Positions 19,609 through 29,274 are shown, counted from the stretch's first letter. The stretch is DNA of 64,000 nucleotides from DASQZK01 sp963763215 (GCA_963763215.1 CAVXNX010000010.1:310001-374000), one strand, 5' to 3'. Translations and numbers: made by a program. Notes: generated from the letters alone by a model not told the origin.

Positions 19609-21099
19609 TTACCGTCGACCCGCCAGCCGGTCGTTCAGCATCACGAAGACCAGTGTTGCCACAAGCCACTGTGCGAGGCAGGTCATGACACTGAACGGAT
19701 TGAACGGATCGTACCAGCTGCCGGGAGCAAGCTGGGTCACCGAAAGGAAGAACCACCATACCAGGAGGACGAGCGCACCGGCGGGCACGAACCCTGTCAT
19801 GATGTGATCCCACCACCGCCCGGCATTCCAGTCGAACGTGGCTGTCGCCATTTCCTTCCGCATTTTCCGGACCCCGTAACGCGTTACATTCATTGCGATG
19901 AACGCTCCCGAGATCATCAACCCGATCCCCCAGACAAAATCCTGGTTACTGAGAAAGTCAAGGCTCATGGCCGAAGGGATGCCGAGGACGTAAACCACCG
20001 CCACGACGATCCACACGGCCCTCGTCCGCCTCACCCCCCGGTCGACCAGGACCCGGGACGACATTTCGAACATCGAGATCAACGACGAGAACCCGGCGAA
20101 AGACAGTCCGAGGAAAAACAGGATCGCCAGGGGCCGGCCAAAACTCATCCGGGCAAAAAGCTGCGGCATCCAGATGAAGGTCAGACCCGTGCTCGCCGGT
20201 CCGCTGGTCTGCATCACCTCCAGCACCTGCTTGTCGGTATACCCCATCCCGGTCTGCAAAATGGAAAACACCGTGCCGAAAATCATGATGGCCATCAGGA
20301 GGGAAATGGTGTTGTTCCCGATGCCCGTGATGAATGCATTTTTGATGGTCCCGTGCTCGGCACGCATATACGCGGCGTATGTCAGGAACAATCCCCATCC
20401 TGCACCGGTATCCCAGGCATTTTGGGTGAGGGCCTGCAGCCAGATCGACGGATCCCCGAGCTGGCTCCACTGGGGCGTGAACAGGTAAGCCAGTCCACCG
20501 GCTGCGCCGGGAAGTAGAAGGGAACGGATGACGGCGATGAAAATGATCAGGATAAGCACCGGGATCAGGATCTTGTTCACCCTTTCGATGGAACGGATGC
20601 CTTTCATGATCGCCAGGGCGCCAATGGCCACTGCGCCGAAATGCAGGATATAGGGCCAGGGCCCATGCTGGAACTGATCCCAGATCAGGGCGGAAGACGC
20701 CGAATCGACAGGGAGCCGGTGCGTCAGCATGTAAACAAAGAAATAGATCGCCCACCCGACGATGACCGCATAGAAAAAACTGATGGCCGTGGCGACAAAG
20801 GCCACGAAAGCCCCCATCCAGGCGTACCGTTTTCCCATGCCCCCAGTAAAGGCCCCGACCACACCCGACCTGAAACGGCGGCCCAGGAAATATTCGGCAA
20901 TGATCAACGGGATGCTCCACGCAAAAAGGAAGACGACCCACGCAATGAGAAGGGCTCCTGCGCCATGCTCACCGCCATTCTGCGCGGCAATGCGGGGAAA
21001 CCTCCAGATATTGCCCGTCCCCACTGCAATACCGAGGGTACTCAGGAGCAGCCCGAGACGGGAAGAAAAACGCTGGTTTACCGATGTATCTGTCGACAT
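19609..21099 (-). CDS. Neurotransmitter:sodium symporter (NSS/SNF) family transporter
   Basis: This is a 496-residue polytopic membrane protein of the LeuT/NSS fold. The N-terminal signature is clear: FSSRLGLLLSTLGIAVGTGN, then IWRFPRIAAQNGGEHGAGAL, and later IPLIIAEYFLGRRFRSGV. Family members import amino acids or related compounds with sodium. The frame is intact. It is transcribed away from the PLP/DUF1611/PP-loop operon that starts at 21337 and converges with the corrinoid operon. The 237-bp divergent gap could hold shared control elements, so an amino acid substrate for the neighbouring operon is a reasonable guess. Confidence 0.92.
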   Translation of the reverse strand: MSTDTSVNQRFSSRLGLLLSTLGIAVGTGNIWRFPRIAAQNGGEHGAGALLIAWVVFLFAWSIPLIIAEYFLGRRFRSGVVGAFTGGMGKRYAWMGAFVAFVATAISFFYAVIVGWAIYFFVYMLTHRLPVDSASSALIWDQFQHGPWPYILHFGAVAIGALAIMKGIRSIERVNKILIPVLILIIFIAVIRSLLLPGAAGGLAYLFTPQWSQLGDPSIWLQALTQNAWDTGAGWGLFLTYAAYMRAEHGTIKNAFITGIGNNTISLLMAIMIFGTVFSILQTGMGYTDKQVLEVMQTSGPASTGLTFIWMPQLFARMSFGRPLAILFFLGLSFAGFSSLISMFEMSSRVLVDRGVRRTRAVWIVVAVVYVLGIPSAMSLDFLSNQDFVWGIGLMISGAFIAMNVTRYGVRKMRKEMATATFDWNAGRWWDHIMTGFVPAGALVLLVWWFFLSVTQLAPGSWYDPFNPFSVMTCLAQWLVATLVFVMLNDRLAGRR

Positions 21100-21336
21100 G
21101 GCTGAAAACGCATGGTGAATTCTAAAAATACAAAATTCCCCGTCAATTCATATGGAACCGCTCCCGAAAGTCTCTTCATAACAAAACCACGCACGATAAG
21201 TTACCCGGGACGGATCGCGACTGGCCCTGCCATCGTCCAACATTCACCGCTCCCGGCTGTTAATACTATGATGCCGATAAAAATGAAAATAAAACAGTGT
21301 ATTTTACCATTACGTTACATAACATACTGACAGCCT

Positions 21337-22434
21337 GTGGATAACAAACACCATCAAAGTGCCAATACGCCGTATGCTCTCATCGATGGCGCTTCCGCAT
21401 TCGGGCTTGCCATATCGTCGGAGTCGGAGGAACTGAAAAGAATGGTGACCGATAAGGACCTGGAGCTGGTTGACCGCCTCGAAGCCTACGAAGACATCTT
21501 CAACATCGAGGTGGGCGACACCAGCCTCAGCCGGGCCCGGAACATCGAAAGGGAAACAGGGATCAAGCAGCTTTACATCAAGTTTGAAGGAAACAACCCC
21601 ACCGGCACACAGAAGGACCGCATTGCCTTCGCCCAGTGTATGGACGCCCTCCGCCGGGGCTATGACACGGTTACCCTCGCCACCTGTGGTAATTACGGCG
21701 TGGCCATGGCCCTCGCCGCGGGTATGGCGGGGCTGCGGTGCATCATCTGTATCCCTGAAAATTACCATACGAAACGTATTACGGAAATGATCGGCCTTGG
21801 AGCCGAAATCCTGCGGACCCAAGGTGATTACGAGGAGGCCGTTGACTTTTCACAAAAGCTGGCGATGGAGAATGAATATTACGATGCCAATCCGGGAGGC
21901 GCCAATACCCATCTCCAGCTGATCTCTTATGCGGAAATTGCCTATGAAATTTACGATGCCCTGCGGGATGCCCCCAAAGTCCTTGCTGCACCCGTATCGA
22001 ACGGTACGATGCTCGCCGGGATCCACCGCGGCTTCACCACCCTCTACAAACGCGGCAAAACATCACGCATCCCCCGGATCGTGGCCGGATCATCGTTCAG
22101 GAAAAACCCCATCATCATTTCCTATAAAAAAGGGCTGGACCACTGCGAAGACCTGAAACCGGAACGCATCCGCGAAACACCGGTGAACGAGGCCCTCATC
22201 AACTGGCATTCCTACGACGGCGATGTGGCGCTCTATGCGATCCAGTCGTCGGACGGGTGGGCCGATGAGGTATCGGATCTGAAACTTACCCACTATTCAA
22301 AGATCCTGAAAGACAAAGAAGGACTCAACGTTCTCCCCGCATCCACCGCCGGGTTGATCGCCCTTCTGGAACTGCATAAAAAAGAAAATTTTAATAACGA
22401 CCGGTTTGTCGCTGTACTGACCGGAAGAAAATAA
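21337..22434 (+). CDS. PLP-dependent beta-family enzyme, threonine synthase-like
   Basis: This 365-residue fold-type II PLP enzyme is related to threonine synthase and cysteine synthase. The PLP lysine sits in EGNNPTGTQKDRIAFAQCMD (around residue 90), close to the FKDRG motif of threonine synthase. It is followed by the cofactor-binding TLATCGNYGVAMALAAGMAG. A glycine-rich phosphate-binding segment (LAAPVSNGTMLAGIHRGF) is also present. The start is a GTG at 21337; no better ATG lies upstream. Such enzymes do beta- or gamma-replacement or elimination on amino acids. It heads a tight operon with DUF1611, PP-loop/creatininase and epimerase genes, and no other threonine biosynthesis gene is near, so ordinary threonine synthesis seems unlikely. 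Confidence 0.85.
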   Translation: MDNKHHQSANTPYALIDGASAFGLAISSESEELKRMVTDKDLELVDRLEAYEDIFNIEVGDTSLSRARNIERETGIKQLYIKFEGNNPTGTQKDRIAFAQCMDALRRGYDTVTLATCGNYGVAMALAAGMAGLRCIICIPENYHTKRITEMIGLGAEILRTQGDYEEAVDFSQKLAMENEYYDANPGGANTHLQLISYAEIAYEIYDALRDAPKVLAAPVSNGTMLAGIHRGFTTLYKRGKTSRIPRIVAGSSFRKNPIIISYKKGLDHCEDLKPERIRETPVNEALINWHSYDGDVALYAIQSSDGWADEVSDLKLTHYSKILKDKEGLNVLPASTAGLIALLELHKKENFNNDRFVAVLTGRK

Positions 22435-22442
22435 CCACGCTC

Positions 22443-23542
22443 ATGACCCATGTGATCGACGGCCCGGCCCTGGTCTATTGTGAAGGGGCATTCAACACGA
22501 CAAACGGAAAAACCGCCCATGGCCTCGTGCGCTTCACGGAGCGATACAATGTGGCTGCCGTGATCGACTCGCGCTATACCGGGCACGATGCCGGGGAAAT
22601 CCTCGACGGGAAAAAAAACGGGATCCCCGTGTTTGCCTCCGTGGATGCCGCTTTCGAGGATGCCGCCAACCGGGATCTGAAACCCCTCTATCTTCGTGAT
22701 CGGCCTGGCTCCCGACGGCGGCCGCCTGGCGCCGGGCGCCAGGAAAGACATCATCCGGGCCATTGAACTGGGCATGAACATCGATTCGGGTCTCCACGAT
22801 TTTATTTCCGACGATCCCGAATTTTTCAACCTCGCCCGCGACCATATGGTGCAGATCCGCGATATCCGTAAAACCCCTACCCGCGATAAACTGCACTTTT
22901 TCACCGGCGAAATCGAAGAGGTCAACTGCCTGAAACTGGCCGTCCTCGGCACTGACTCAGCCATCGGTAAACGTACCTCGGCATGGATCATCGTCCACGG
23001 ACTCAGAGCCTCAGGCTTCACCGCCGAGCTCATCGGCACCGGTCAGACAGCCTGGATGCAAGGGGCAAAATACAGCCTCATCATGGATTCACTGATCAAC
23101 GATTTTGTCTCCGGTGAGATCGAACACGCCGTTCATGAAGCCTGGAAAAATGAAAACCCGGATGTGCATCATCCTCGAGGGCCAGGGCAGCCTGCTGAAC
23201 CCCGCCTATCCCGGCGGATTCGAGATCCTCGCCGCAGGACGTCCCGACCTTGTCATCCTCCAGCATGCCCCAAAACGCGCCGAATATGACGGCTTCCCTG
23301 GCTTCGCCCTCCATTCCCTCGAAGAACAGATCCGGGCCATTGAGATCATCTCGGGTAAAAAAGTGATCGCCATTACCCTTAACCATGAACACATGACCGA
23401 TGATGAAATCCTCAGCGAAGAAGAAAGACTTACCCGGGAATTCGGTATACCGGCCGTGGACATCCTGAAATCCGGCCCGGGGAAACTCCTGATGACCATC
23501 GGGCCACTGATCCGGAACGCTAAAACAGCATCCCGCCGTTAA
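22443..23542 (+). CDS. DUF1611 / DgcN-like P-loop protein (two +1 frameshifts)
   Basis: The reconstructed protein of about 365 residues is of the DUF1611 family. An N-terminal Rossmann-like domain (AAVIDSRYTGHDAGEILDGK; IFVIGLAPDGGRLAPGARKD) precedes a P-loop domain with VLGTDSAIGKRTSAWIIV (around residue 165) and GTGQTAWMQGAKYSLIMDSL. The C-terminal part has CIILEGQGSLLNPAYPGGFE. DUF1611 includes DgcN, described as a D-glutamate N-acetyltransferase acting with the enolase-superfamily racemase DgcA. A racemase-like gene is present two genes downstream (25885). Breaks near 22690 and 23163 are each restored by removing one base. It starts 8 bp after the PLP gene. The true substrate here is unknown. 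Confidence 0.85.
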
Positions 23543-23563
23543 AACACAAAAATCCACGTCCAC

Positions 23564-25883
23564 ATGAACCTCGCCGATTACACCGCATTTGAACGCCTGA
23601 CGGTTTCCCGCCCGGTGATTGAAAAGAAGAAAACGACTTCCCGCTATATCCTCACAACGACGGGGGGAACAGAGACAGACCATGAACTGGTCTATTCCTT
23701 CGATGAAGAGGTGTTCGATCCGTCCTCCGACACCGACCTTAACCTGGCTTCGATGATGCTTGCCCAGCTGGCCCTGAATTACGGACTCTTCTGCAGGGAG
23801 ATCGTCTTCGAAGGACTGTATGACGACTCCGATCGCCGGTTCATCCGCGACATGATGGAAAACACCTCCCGGGAGATCTATGTCAATAAGCTTCTGAAGC
23901 CAAATCCCTTCATCACGGAAACATTCAGTGGACTTCAGGCCGAAAAGCTGAAGAAATACACCATGGCCAACCTCATCTTCCACAACAGCTCCGTGAGCGG
24001 TTCACCCGTCTTTCGAATGGAAGCACTGGGATGCCGGGAGGGAAAAACACTGTATCCTGAGCAGCGGCGGGAAAGACAGCCTCCTCAGTTACGGCCTGAT
24101 GAACGAGCTGGGAAAGGATGTCCATCCGATCTTTGTCAATGAATCGGGCCGTCATTGGTTCACCGCCCTGAATGCGTACCGGTACCTCAGGGATCATGAC
24201 GGGAATACCGCCCGCGTATGGAGCAATTCCGACAGGATGTTTAACTGGATGCTGCGCAATATGCCGTTCATCCGGCCCGATTTTAGCAGCATCCGGTCCG
24301 ACGAGTACCCCATCAGGCTATGGACCGTGGCTGTGTTCATCTTCGGCGTCCTGCCCCTGCTCAGAAAAAGGGGCATCGGCCGACTGCTGATCGGCGATGA
24401 ATTCGATACCACCCGGAAACTCACCTATGAAGGGATCACCCATTATGACGGCCTGTATGACCAGAGCCGTTATTTTGACAATGCCCTTTCACGGTTTTTC
24501 ATGAAGAAAGGATGGAATATCAGCCAGTTTTCCGTTCTCCGGAGCCTTTCCGAACTCCTGATCCTCAAGATCCTCGTCAAACGCTATCCCGAACTGCAGC
24601 GCCAGCAGGTCTCCTGCCATGCCGCCCACGAAAAGGAGGGCCGGATCTATCCCTGCGGCAACTGCGAAAAATGCCGGCGGATCATCGGGATGCTCGAAGC
24701 CCTCGATGAAGATCCCCGGCGATGCGGCTATGATACGGAGCAGATCGGGAAAGCACTGGAGAAACTGGCAACAGCCAGTGTCAAACAGATTGGCTCTGAC
24801 GCCTCTCATCTCTACTCGCTTCTTCTCGGAAAAAACCGCATCGAAACCACTCCGCATACCCTCAGGCTGGCTAAAGCCCATCCTCACATCATGATGATGC
24901 GGTTCGACAGTGAAAGGTCGGTGATCAAGGATATCCCCAATGATCTGCGCATACCGCTGTTCAGGATCTATGAACAATATGCCGGGGGAGCCGTGAGGCT
25001 GATCAACAAAAAATGGCAAAAAACGGATGTTTACCGTGAACCGGATATGACCGTGCCTTATCCATTTGAACTGGGCGACAGCAAGAGTGCGGAAAACATC
25101 GCCGCCGACTTCCTCTGGGCGGAAATGAGCTGGCCCGCCATTGAGGAGAAACTGCGCGAGGTGGACCTGGCGATCCTTCCCTGCGGTTCCATCGAACAGC
25201 ACGGCCCCCACCTGCCTGTCGACGTCGACGCCTTCGACGCCGAATACCTCGCCCGGCGGGTCGCCGAAGCCTGCAGCAAACCCAGGCCATTCGTTCTGCC
25301 GAGGGTATCCTACGGTGTCGCCTACCACCATGAGGATTTCAAAGGCACCGTGAGTGTTTCCAATGACGCCCTGGCAAAATTCATCTACGACATCGGCATG
25401 AGCCTGGCCCGCAACGGGATCAAAAAATTGCTCATCCTCAACGGTCATGGTGACAATACCCCGACCCTTAACTATGCCGCCCAGATGATCAACCGCGACG
25501 CCAATATCTTCGTCTGTGTTGAAACCGGCGAAACCAGTGACGAGGACCTCTACACCTTGATCGACACACCGAATGATATCCATGCCGGAGAAATCGAAAC
25601 CAGTACTACCCTGGCCATCCGGCCCCATCTGGTGAACATGGACAAGGCGGTCAATAACACTCCCGATTTCGGCAGTGTCTACCTCGACTATACCTCAAAG
25701 CGCGGAGTCTCGTGGTATACCCGGACACGAAACATTTCCAGTACCGGGGTGATGGGCGACCCGACGAAGGCCAGTCCGGAGAAAGGCAGGAAAATGTGGG
25801 AAATCATGATCGCCCACCTGGTGATCTTTGTCGAACAGCTGAAAAGCACTAACCTGGAGGACCTCTACCAACGCAAATACTGA
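23564..25883 (+). CDS. PP-loop ATP pyrophosphatase fused to creatininase-family hydrolase (frameshift near 24045)
   Basis: The reconstructed protein is about 772 residues. Residues 1-150 are an unrecognised domain. The PP-loop motif SSGGKDSLLSYGLMNEL lies at about 166-182, once one A is removed from the AAAAA run near 24045. A zinc-type cysteine set follows at about 350-369 (a Cys in VSCHAAHE, then CGNCEKCRR), as in QueC-like amide/nitrile-forming enzymes. Residues about 515-770 are a creatininase-family amidohydrolase with metal motifs PCGSIEQHGPHLPVDVDAFD, YHHEDFKGTVSVS, LILNGHGDNTP and HAGEIETSTT. One half could form and the other hydrolyse an amide-like bond, or they may act in sequence. 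I know of no characterised protein with this architecture. Its stop lies 1 bp before the next start. Confidence 0.85.
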
Positions 25884-25884
25884 C

Positions 25885-26952
25885 ATGAAGATCCTGCATA
25901 CCGAATGTTTCGCCCGGGAAATGCCGCTGAGAGAACCTTACACCATCGCCTACGAGACCATTTCCACATGTACCAACCTTTTCATCACCGCTTCGACCGA
26001 TGCCGGCATCGTGGGCTTCGGCTGTGCCGCTCCCGATGAGGGAGTGACGGGTGAAACTCCGGAAATGACCATGGAGGCTTATAACCGGGTCATCGAACCC
26101 GGGCTGAAAGGCGCCGATTTCAGCCGGATCATTTATATCCTGGAGAACCTCAAACCGGGGCTGGCGCAAAATCCATCGGCCCTGGCCATGACCGACATGT
26201 TGCTATACGACCTGCTCTCCAAGCTTGCCGGGCTCCCGCTCTACCGTTTCCTGGGCGGATACAAGGAATCCATTCCCACCAGCATCACCATTGGGATCAT
26301 GCCGGCGGAAGATACCCTCCGGCGGGCGAAGGACTATTTTCAGCAGGGTTTCCGGATCTTTAAGGTGAAAGGCGGGATATCGGTCGATGAAGATATCGAA
26401 AAAGTCATCCGGCTGCATGAGTTCTTCGGAAACGAGATTTCCATCAGGTTTGATGCCAACCAGGGATATTCCGTCGAACGTGCCATCCGGTTTGTCCACG
26501 AAACCCGCCATCATGGCGTTGAAATCCTTGAACAGCCGACACCCCGTGACAACAATGAAATGCTGGGCCGGGTAAGCAACAGCGTCTCCATACCCGTCAT
26601 GGCCGACGAAAGCCTGATGAACCTGCTCGATGTATTCAGCCTCACCCGCGACAATCTCACCGATATGATCAACATCAAGCTGATGAAGGTCGGCGGGATC
26701 ACCGAAGCCTTGCATATCAATTCCGTGGCCCGCGCTGCCGGCGTGGAAACCATGGTGGGCTGCATGGATGAATCCGCCCTGTCGATCTCTGCCGGTCTGC
26801 ATTTTGCCCTGGCCCGCCCGAACATCTTTTACGCCGACCTGGATGGTCACCTGGACCTGATCAATGATCCGGCCGCCGGAGCGGTGATCCTCCGCGACGG
26901 GGTGCTTTATCCAAGTGAATTGCCCGGCCTGGGCGTGATGAGGATCGGATGA
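25885..26952 (+). CDS. Enolase-superfamily epimerase, dipeptide epimerase/DgcA-like
   Basis: This intact 355-residue member of the MLE/dipeptide-epimerase group of the enolase superfamily abstracts an alpha proton next to a carboxylate. Visible are the K-x-K motif (FRIFKVKGGIS, around 159-163), metal ligands in RFDANQGYS (Asp), EILEQPTP (Glu) and VMADESLM (Asp), and the opposite catalytic lysine in NIKLMKVGGI (around 266). The C-terminal YADLDGHLDL segment resembles the D-x-D that binds the substrate ammonium group in L-Ala-D/L-Glu epimerases. Alternatives are N-acyl amino acid racemase or DgcA. It is the last gene of the operon, one base after the PP-loop/creatininase stop. Confidence 0.9.
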   Translation: MKILHTECFAREMPLREPYTIAYETISTCTNLFITASTDAGIVGFGCAAPDEGVTGETPEMTMEAYNRVIEPGLKGADFSRIIYILENLKPGLAQNPSALAMTDMLLYDLLSKLAGLPLYRFLGGYKESIPTSITIGIMPAEDTLRRAKDYFQQGFRIFKVKGGISVDEDIEKVIRLHEFFGNEISIRFDANQGYSVERAIRFVHETRHHGVEILEQPTPRDNNEMLGRVSNSVSIPVMADESLMNLLDVFSLTRDNLTDMINIKLMKVGGITEALHINSVARAAGVETMVGCMDESALSISAGLHFALARPNIFYADLDGHLDLINDPAAGAVILRDGVLYPSELPGLGVMRIG

Positions 26953-26964
26953 AGGGAGCGAGTA

Positions 26965-26980
26965 ACCCGGATTTCCGGGT
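26965..26980. other. Short hairpin after the epimerase gene
   Basis: ACCCGGATTTCCGGGT forms a 6-bp stem with a 4-base loop, 13 bases after the epimerase stop codon. It lacks a U-tract, so it is not a canonical intrinsic terminator. It may still mark the 3' end of the operon transcript. The remaining bases to 27107 contain several CCGGTT repeats and no gene. Confidence 0.3.
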
Positions 26981-27107
26981 CCCGCATTTGAACCCGATGT
27001 ATGTTGACCGGATCAGGCCAACCGGTTCCCCGGCTCGTCACAAACCGGTCAGGTACTAGAAAACATTCAAGTTTATGCAAACCACCCTGAAATGGAACCT
27101 TCATTCC

Positions 27108-27779
27108 CTATTCAAACAGGTACGATAATCCAATATATCCCGCATAGGTATTCAGATGTGTCTTCCTAAGCACATAATAGGAATCGGTTTGTCGGGTGCC
27201 GCTATTATCGCTGATATCGATCAAGCCATATACGCCCCGGAAACCAAGGGCCAGGCGTAAAGTCTTATCCTGATTTAGTCCGAAATCCAAACCGGCCCCG
27301 TAAGCCAGTCCCAAATCGCTCTTCCTGACTGAAAAGAGTGCCTGGTAAGTATCATTGCCGACACGATTGAATTTACTTCCGACATTAAGGCCGATCTGCG
27401 GACCGGCGACAATATTCAGGTTGACAGGATTTCTTCACTCCCGTATTGTAGGAAAGAAGCAAGGGGATGTTAATATAATTCAGCTTAACCTTCCCTCCAA
27501 AATCGGCCCTGCTGTATTTTTGCGTCAGGGTACTGTACATGACCTCACCCTGAAATCCGAAATGATCGGAAAAATAAAGACCGATCAATCCATCATAACC
27601 ATAACCCAATGTGAATTCTCCCTTAATCGTTTCATCATTGGGAGTATAGATCTTGAATGACGTAAATGTCGGCATAAAGCGCAAGCCTAATTTTCGCTCC
27701 CTGGGCATATGTTTCATTGACATTTCCTAATAAAAACATCACAATGCCCACCACCACAACAATGTCTCTTATTTTTCAT
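27108..27779 (-). CDS. Outer-membrane beta-barrel (porin-family) protein, several frameshifts
   Basis: Minus-strand segments in different frames add up to one beta-barrel protein. The pieces are a signal peptide (IVVVVGIVMFLLGNVNETYA after a start at 27779), LRFMPTFTSFKIYTPNDETI, LGYGYDGLIGLYFSDHFGFQ, then after a break near 27425 IVAGPQIGLNVGSKFN, LGLAYGAGLDFGLNQ and the C-terminal GYIGLSYLFE ending in an aromatic-rich strand. This matches the PorT/OmpW-like barrels of Bacteroidota. At least three frame changes occur, so this may be a decaying gene as well as an error-rich one. The region is more AT-rich than its surroundings. Confidence 0.6.
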
Positions 27780-28361
27780 ATCGTGATAATTTATAGATTA
27801 TACGTCCCATCAAACAATCCTCGTACCTTTTTTATTAAAAGCACTGTATGTCAATACTTTATGGTGTTTAACCGATTCTTCCAGGGAATGAAAAACATCT
27901 ACATCGTGGGGAGTTTTATTCTCAACCCGTCAGGAAGGGGATTGATCACTTCGATGACATTGACGAAGACCGTGCGCCACCGCTGCCGGCCTTGTAGCAG
28001 CATCCGAAAGTTCTCGCAATTCGTGCTGGCGCAAAGGCCACCAGTGCAGTTCAATTTTTAACGGTGCCCTGTGCGCCGCAAACAAAGTCGTTTTAGTGGT
28101 CATGAGCGGGTCGAAGAAACTGAAAAGTTTTTTCAATTTCCTGATTAATCTGTCGAAGAAGAACGATGTAGCGGATTGTATCTGGCATACCTCATCATTG
28201 TGGTTTTTTAACCGGAAACGAATGCTTATCAATGTTAATTCTGAAAAATGCGGTAAATTTAATCAACCAAAATGCTCAAGGTGGCACGAAGCTTACGGAC
28301 AAACATCATTTGACATGTCAAAAATGTGCCATATCAAATAAACGGTATAAATTGAAAAACA
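27780..28361. other. Low-GC intergenic region without a supported gene
   Basis: This 580-bp stretch is AT-rich at both ends with a GC-richer patch at about 27950-28080. On the minus strand two frames can be read in succession across that patch (ELHWWPLRQHELREL, then QRWRTVFVNVIEVINPLPDG ending at 27898), which may be the tail of a small frameshifted gene I do not recognise. The rest holds no convincing coding sequence, RNA or repeat. Confidence 0.3.
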
Positions 28362-28817
28362 ATGAACTTGAAAGTGCTTGTGGGTAATGGCAGAAAAATC
28401 GGATTACTGACTTTACCGTTCTTAGTCATCGGTTTGACTCTGAACATCATGTACCCGTTATATTTTAGTATGGGCGGTCCTCCGATAACTTTAGCTTTGA
28501 TTTCAATCATCATTTTAATTCCAGGTATTACAATCTGGATTTGGTCGGTTACTTTGATCTTAACAAAAATACCCCGCAAAGAACTGATAACAGCCGGCCC
28601 TTATTCTTTGGTAAAGCATCCTTTGTATACGGGTGTGGCCTTGCTCGTCATTCCATGGATCGGGATTTTATGTAATACATGGTTAGGCATTGTGATTGGC
28701 ATAATCGTTTACACTGGCTCCAGGATGTATTCACCGGAAGAGGAGAAAATCCTGTCGAAGATTTTTGGAGATTCGTGGTATGCCTACTGCAATAAGGTGA
28801 AAATGCCCTGGTTATGA
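28362..28817 (+). CDS. ICMT/PEMT-type membrane methyltransferase
   Basis: This 151-residue, very hydrophobic protein has about four membrane segments. The C-terminal half carries the isoprenylcysteine carboxyl methyltransferase / phospholipid methyltransferase signature: AGPYSLVKHPLYTGVALLVI followed by EEEKILSKIFGDSWYAYCNK. These enzymes use AdoMet to methylate lipophilic substrates; bacterial substrates are mostly unknown. Base composition is clearly more AT-rich than neighbouring genes, which hints at acquisition. It stands alone between a non-coding stretch and a cupin gene. Confidence 0.8.
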   Translation: MNLKVLVGNGRKIGLLTLPFLVIGLTLNIMYPLYFSMGGPPITLALISIIILIPGITIWIWSVTLILTKIPRKELITAGPYSLVKHPLYTGVALLVIPWIGILCNTWLGIVIGIIVYTGSRMYSPEEEKILSKIFGDSWYAYCNKVKMPWL

Positions 28818-28907
28818 TGCATTTGAAACAGGGTTACGTTAATGCAATGCGGTCTGCCTGAACGGGCCCATATCGGTACGAATGCTTTTTATTCTAAAAT
28901 CATACAA

Positions 28908-29243
28908 ATGAATCCGTTTTATCCACAACTCATCACCTCGCTTCCCGAAGCCAATACCCCTTTCGAAGGGGTCAAAGGATGGCTGATGCAGGGAGCGGCG
29001 CAGCAGATCGTCTTTTTTGAGATGGAACCCATCGGCGAAGTGCCGGAACATTCCCACGGTGCGCAATGGGGCACCGTTTTCGAAGGCGAAATGGAACTGA
29101 CCATCGGCGGTGAAAAGAAAACCTACCGGAAAGGGGACTCCTATTACATCCCTGCCGGCGTCGTACATAAAGCTGCCTTTAAAAAGAAAACCTGGCTGAT
29201 GGATTTCTTCGCCGATAAAGACCGGTACAAGCCCGGTAAGTGA
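28908..29243 (+). CDS. Small single-domain cupin protein
   Basis: This 111-residue protein forms one cupin barrel. Motif 1 is HSHGAQWGTVFEGEMELTIG (metal-binding His and Glu) and motif 2 is GDSYYIPAGVVHKA. I take the ATG at 28908 (MNPFYPQLI) as start; an in-frame ATG at 28842 would add 22 residues of unlikely sequence. Small cupins bind a metal and act as isomerases, dioxygenases or ligand sensors; nothing here decides which. It is convergent with the beta-barrel gene at 29275. Confidence 0.82.
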   Translation: MNPFYPQLITSLPEANTPFEGVKGWLMQGAAQQIVFFEMEPIGEVPEHSHGAQWGTVFEGEMELTIGGEKKTYRKGDSYYIPAGVVHKAAFKKKTWLMDFFADKDRYKPGK

Positions 29244-29274
29244 GCCGGAGCCCGGCAGGTCAAAGCCTGTCCTG

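Noticed and set aside
23564..25883. Reading the PP-loop protein as queuosine QueC or a QatC defence protein
   Set aside because: No queD, queE, qatA, qatB or qatD-like gene is present, and the creatininase fusion is not part of either system.
23564..26952. Mycofactocin-type pathway
   Set aside because: A creatininase domain is present, but there is no radical-SAM maturase, no precursor peptide and no MftB-like chaperone in the window.
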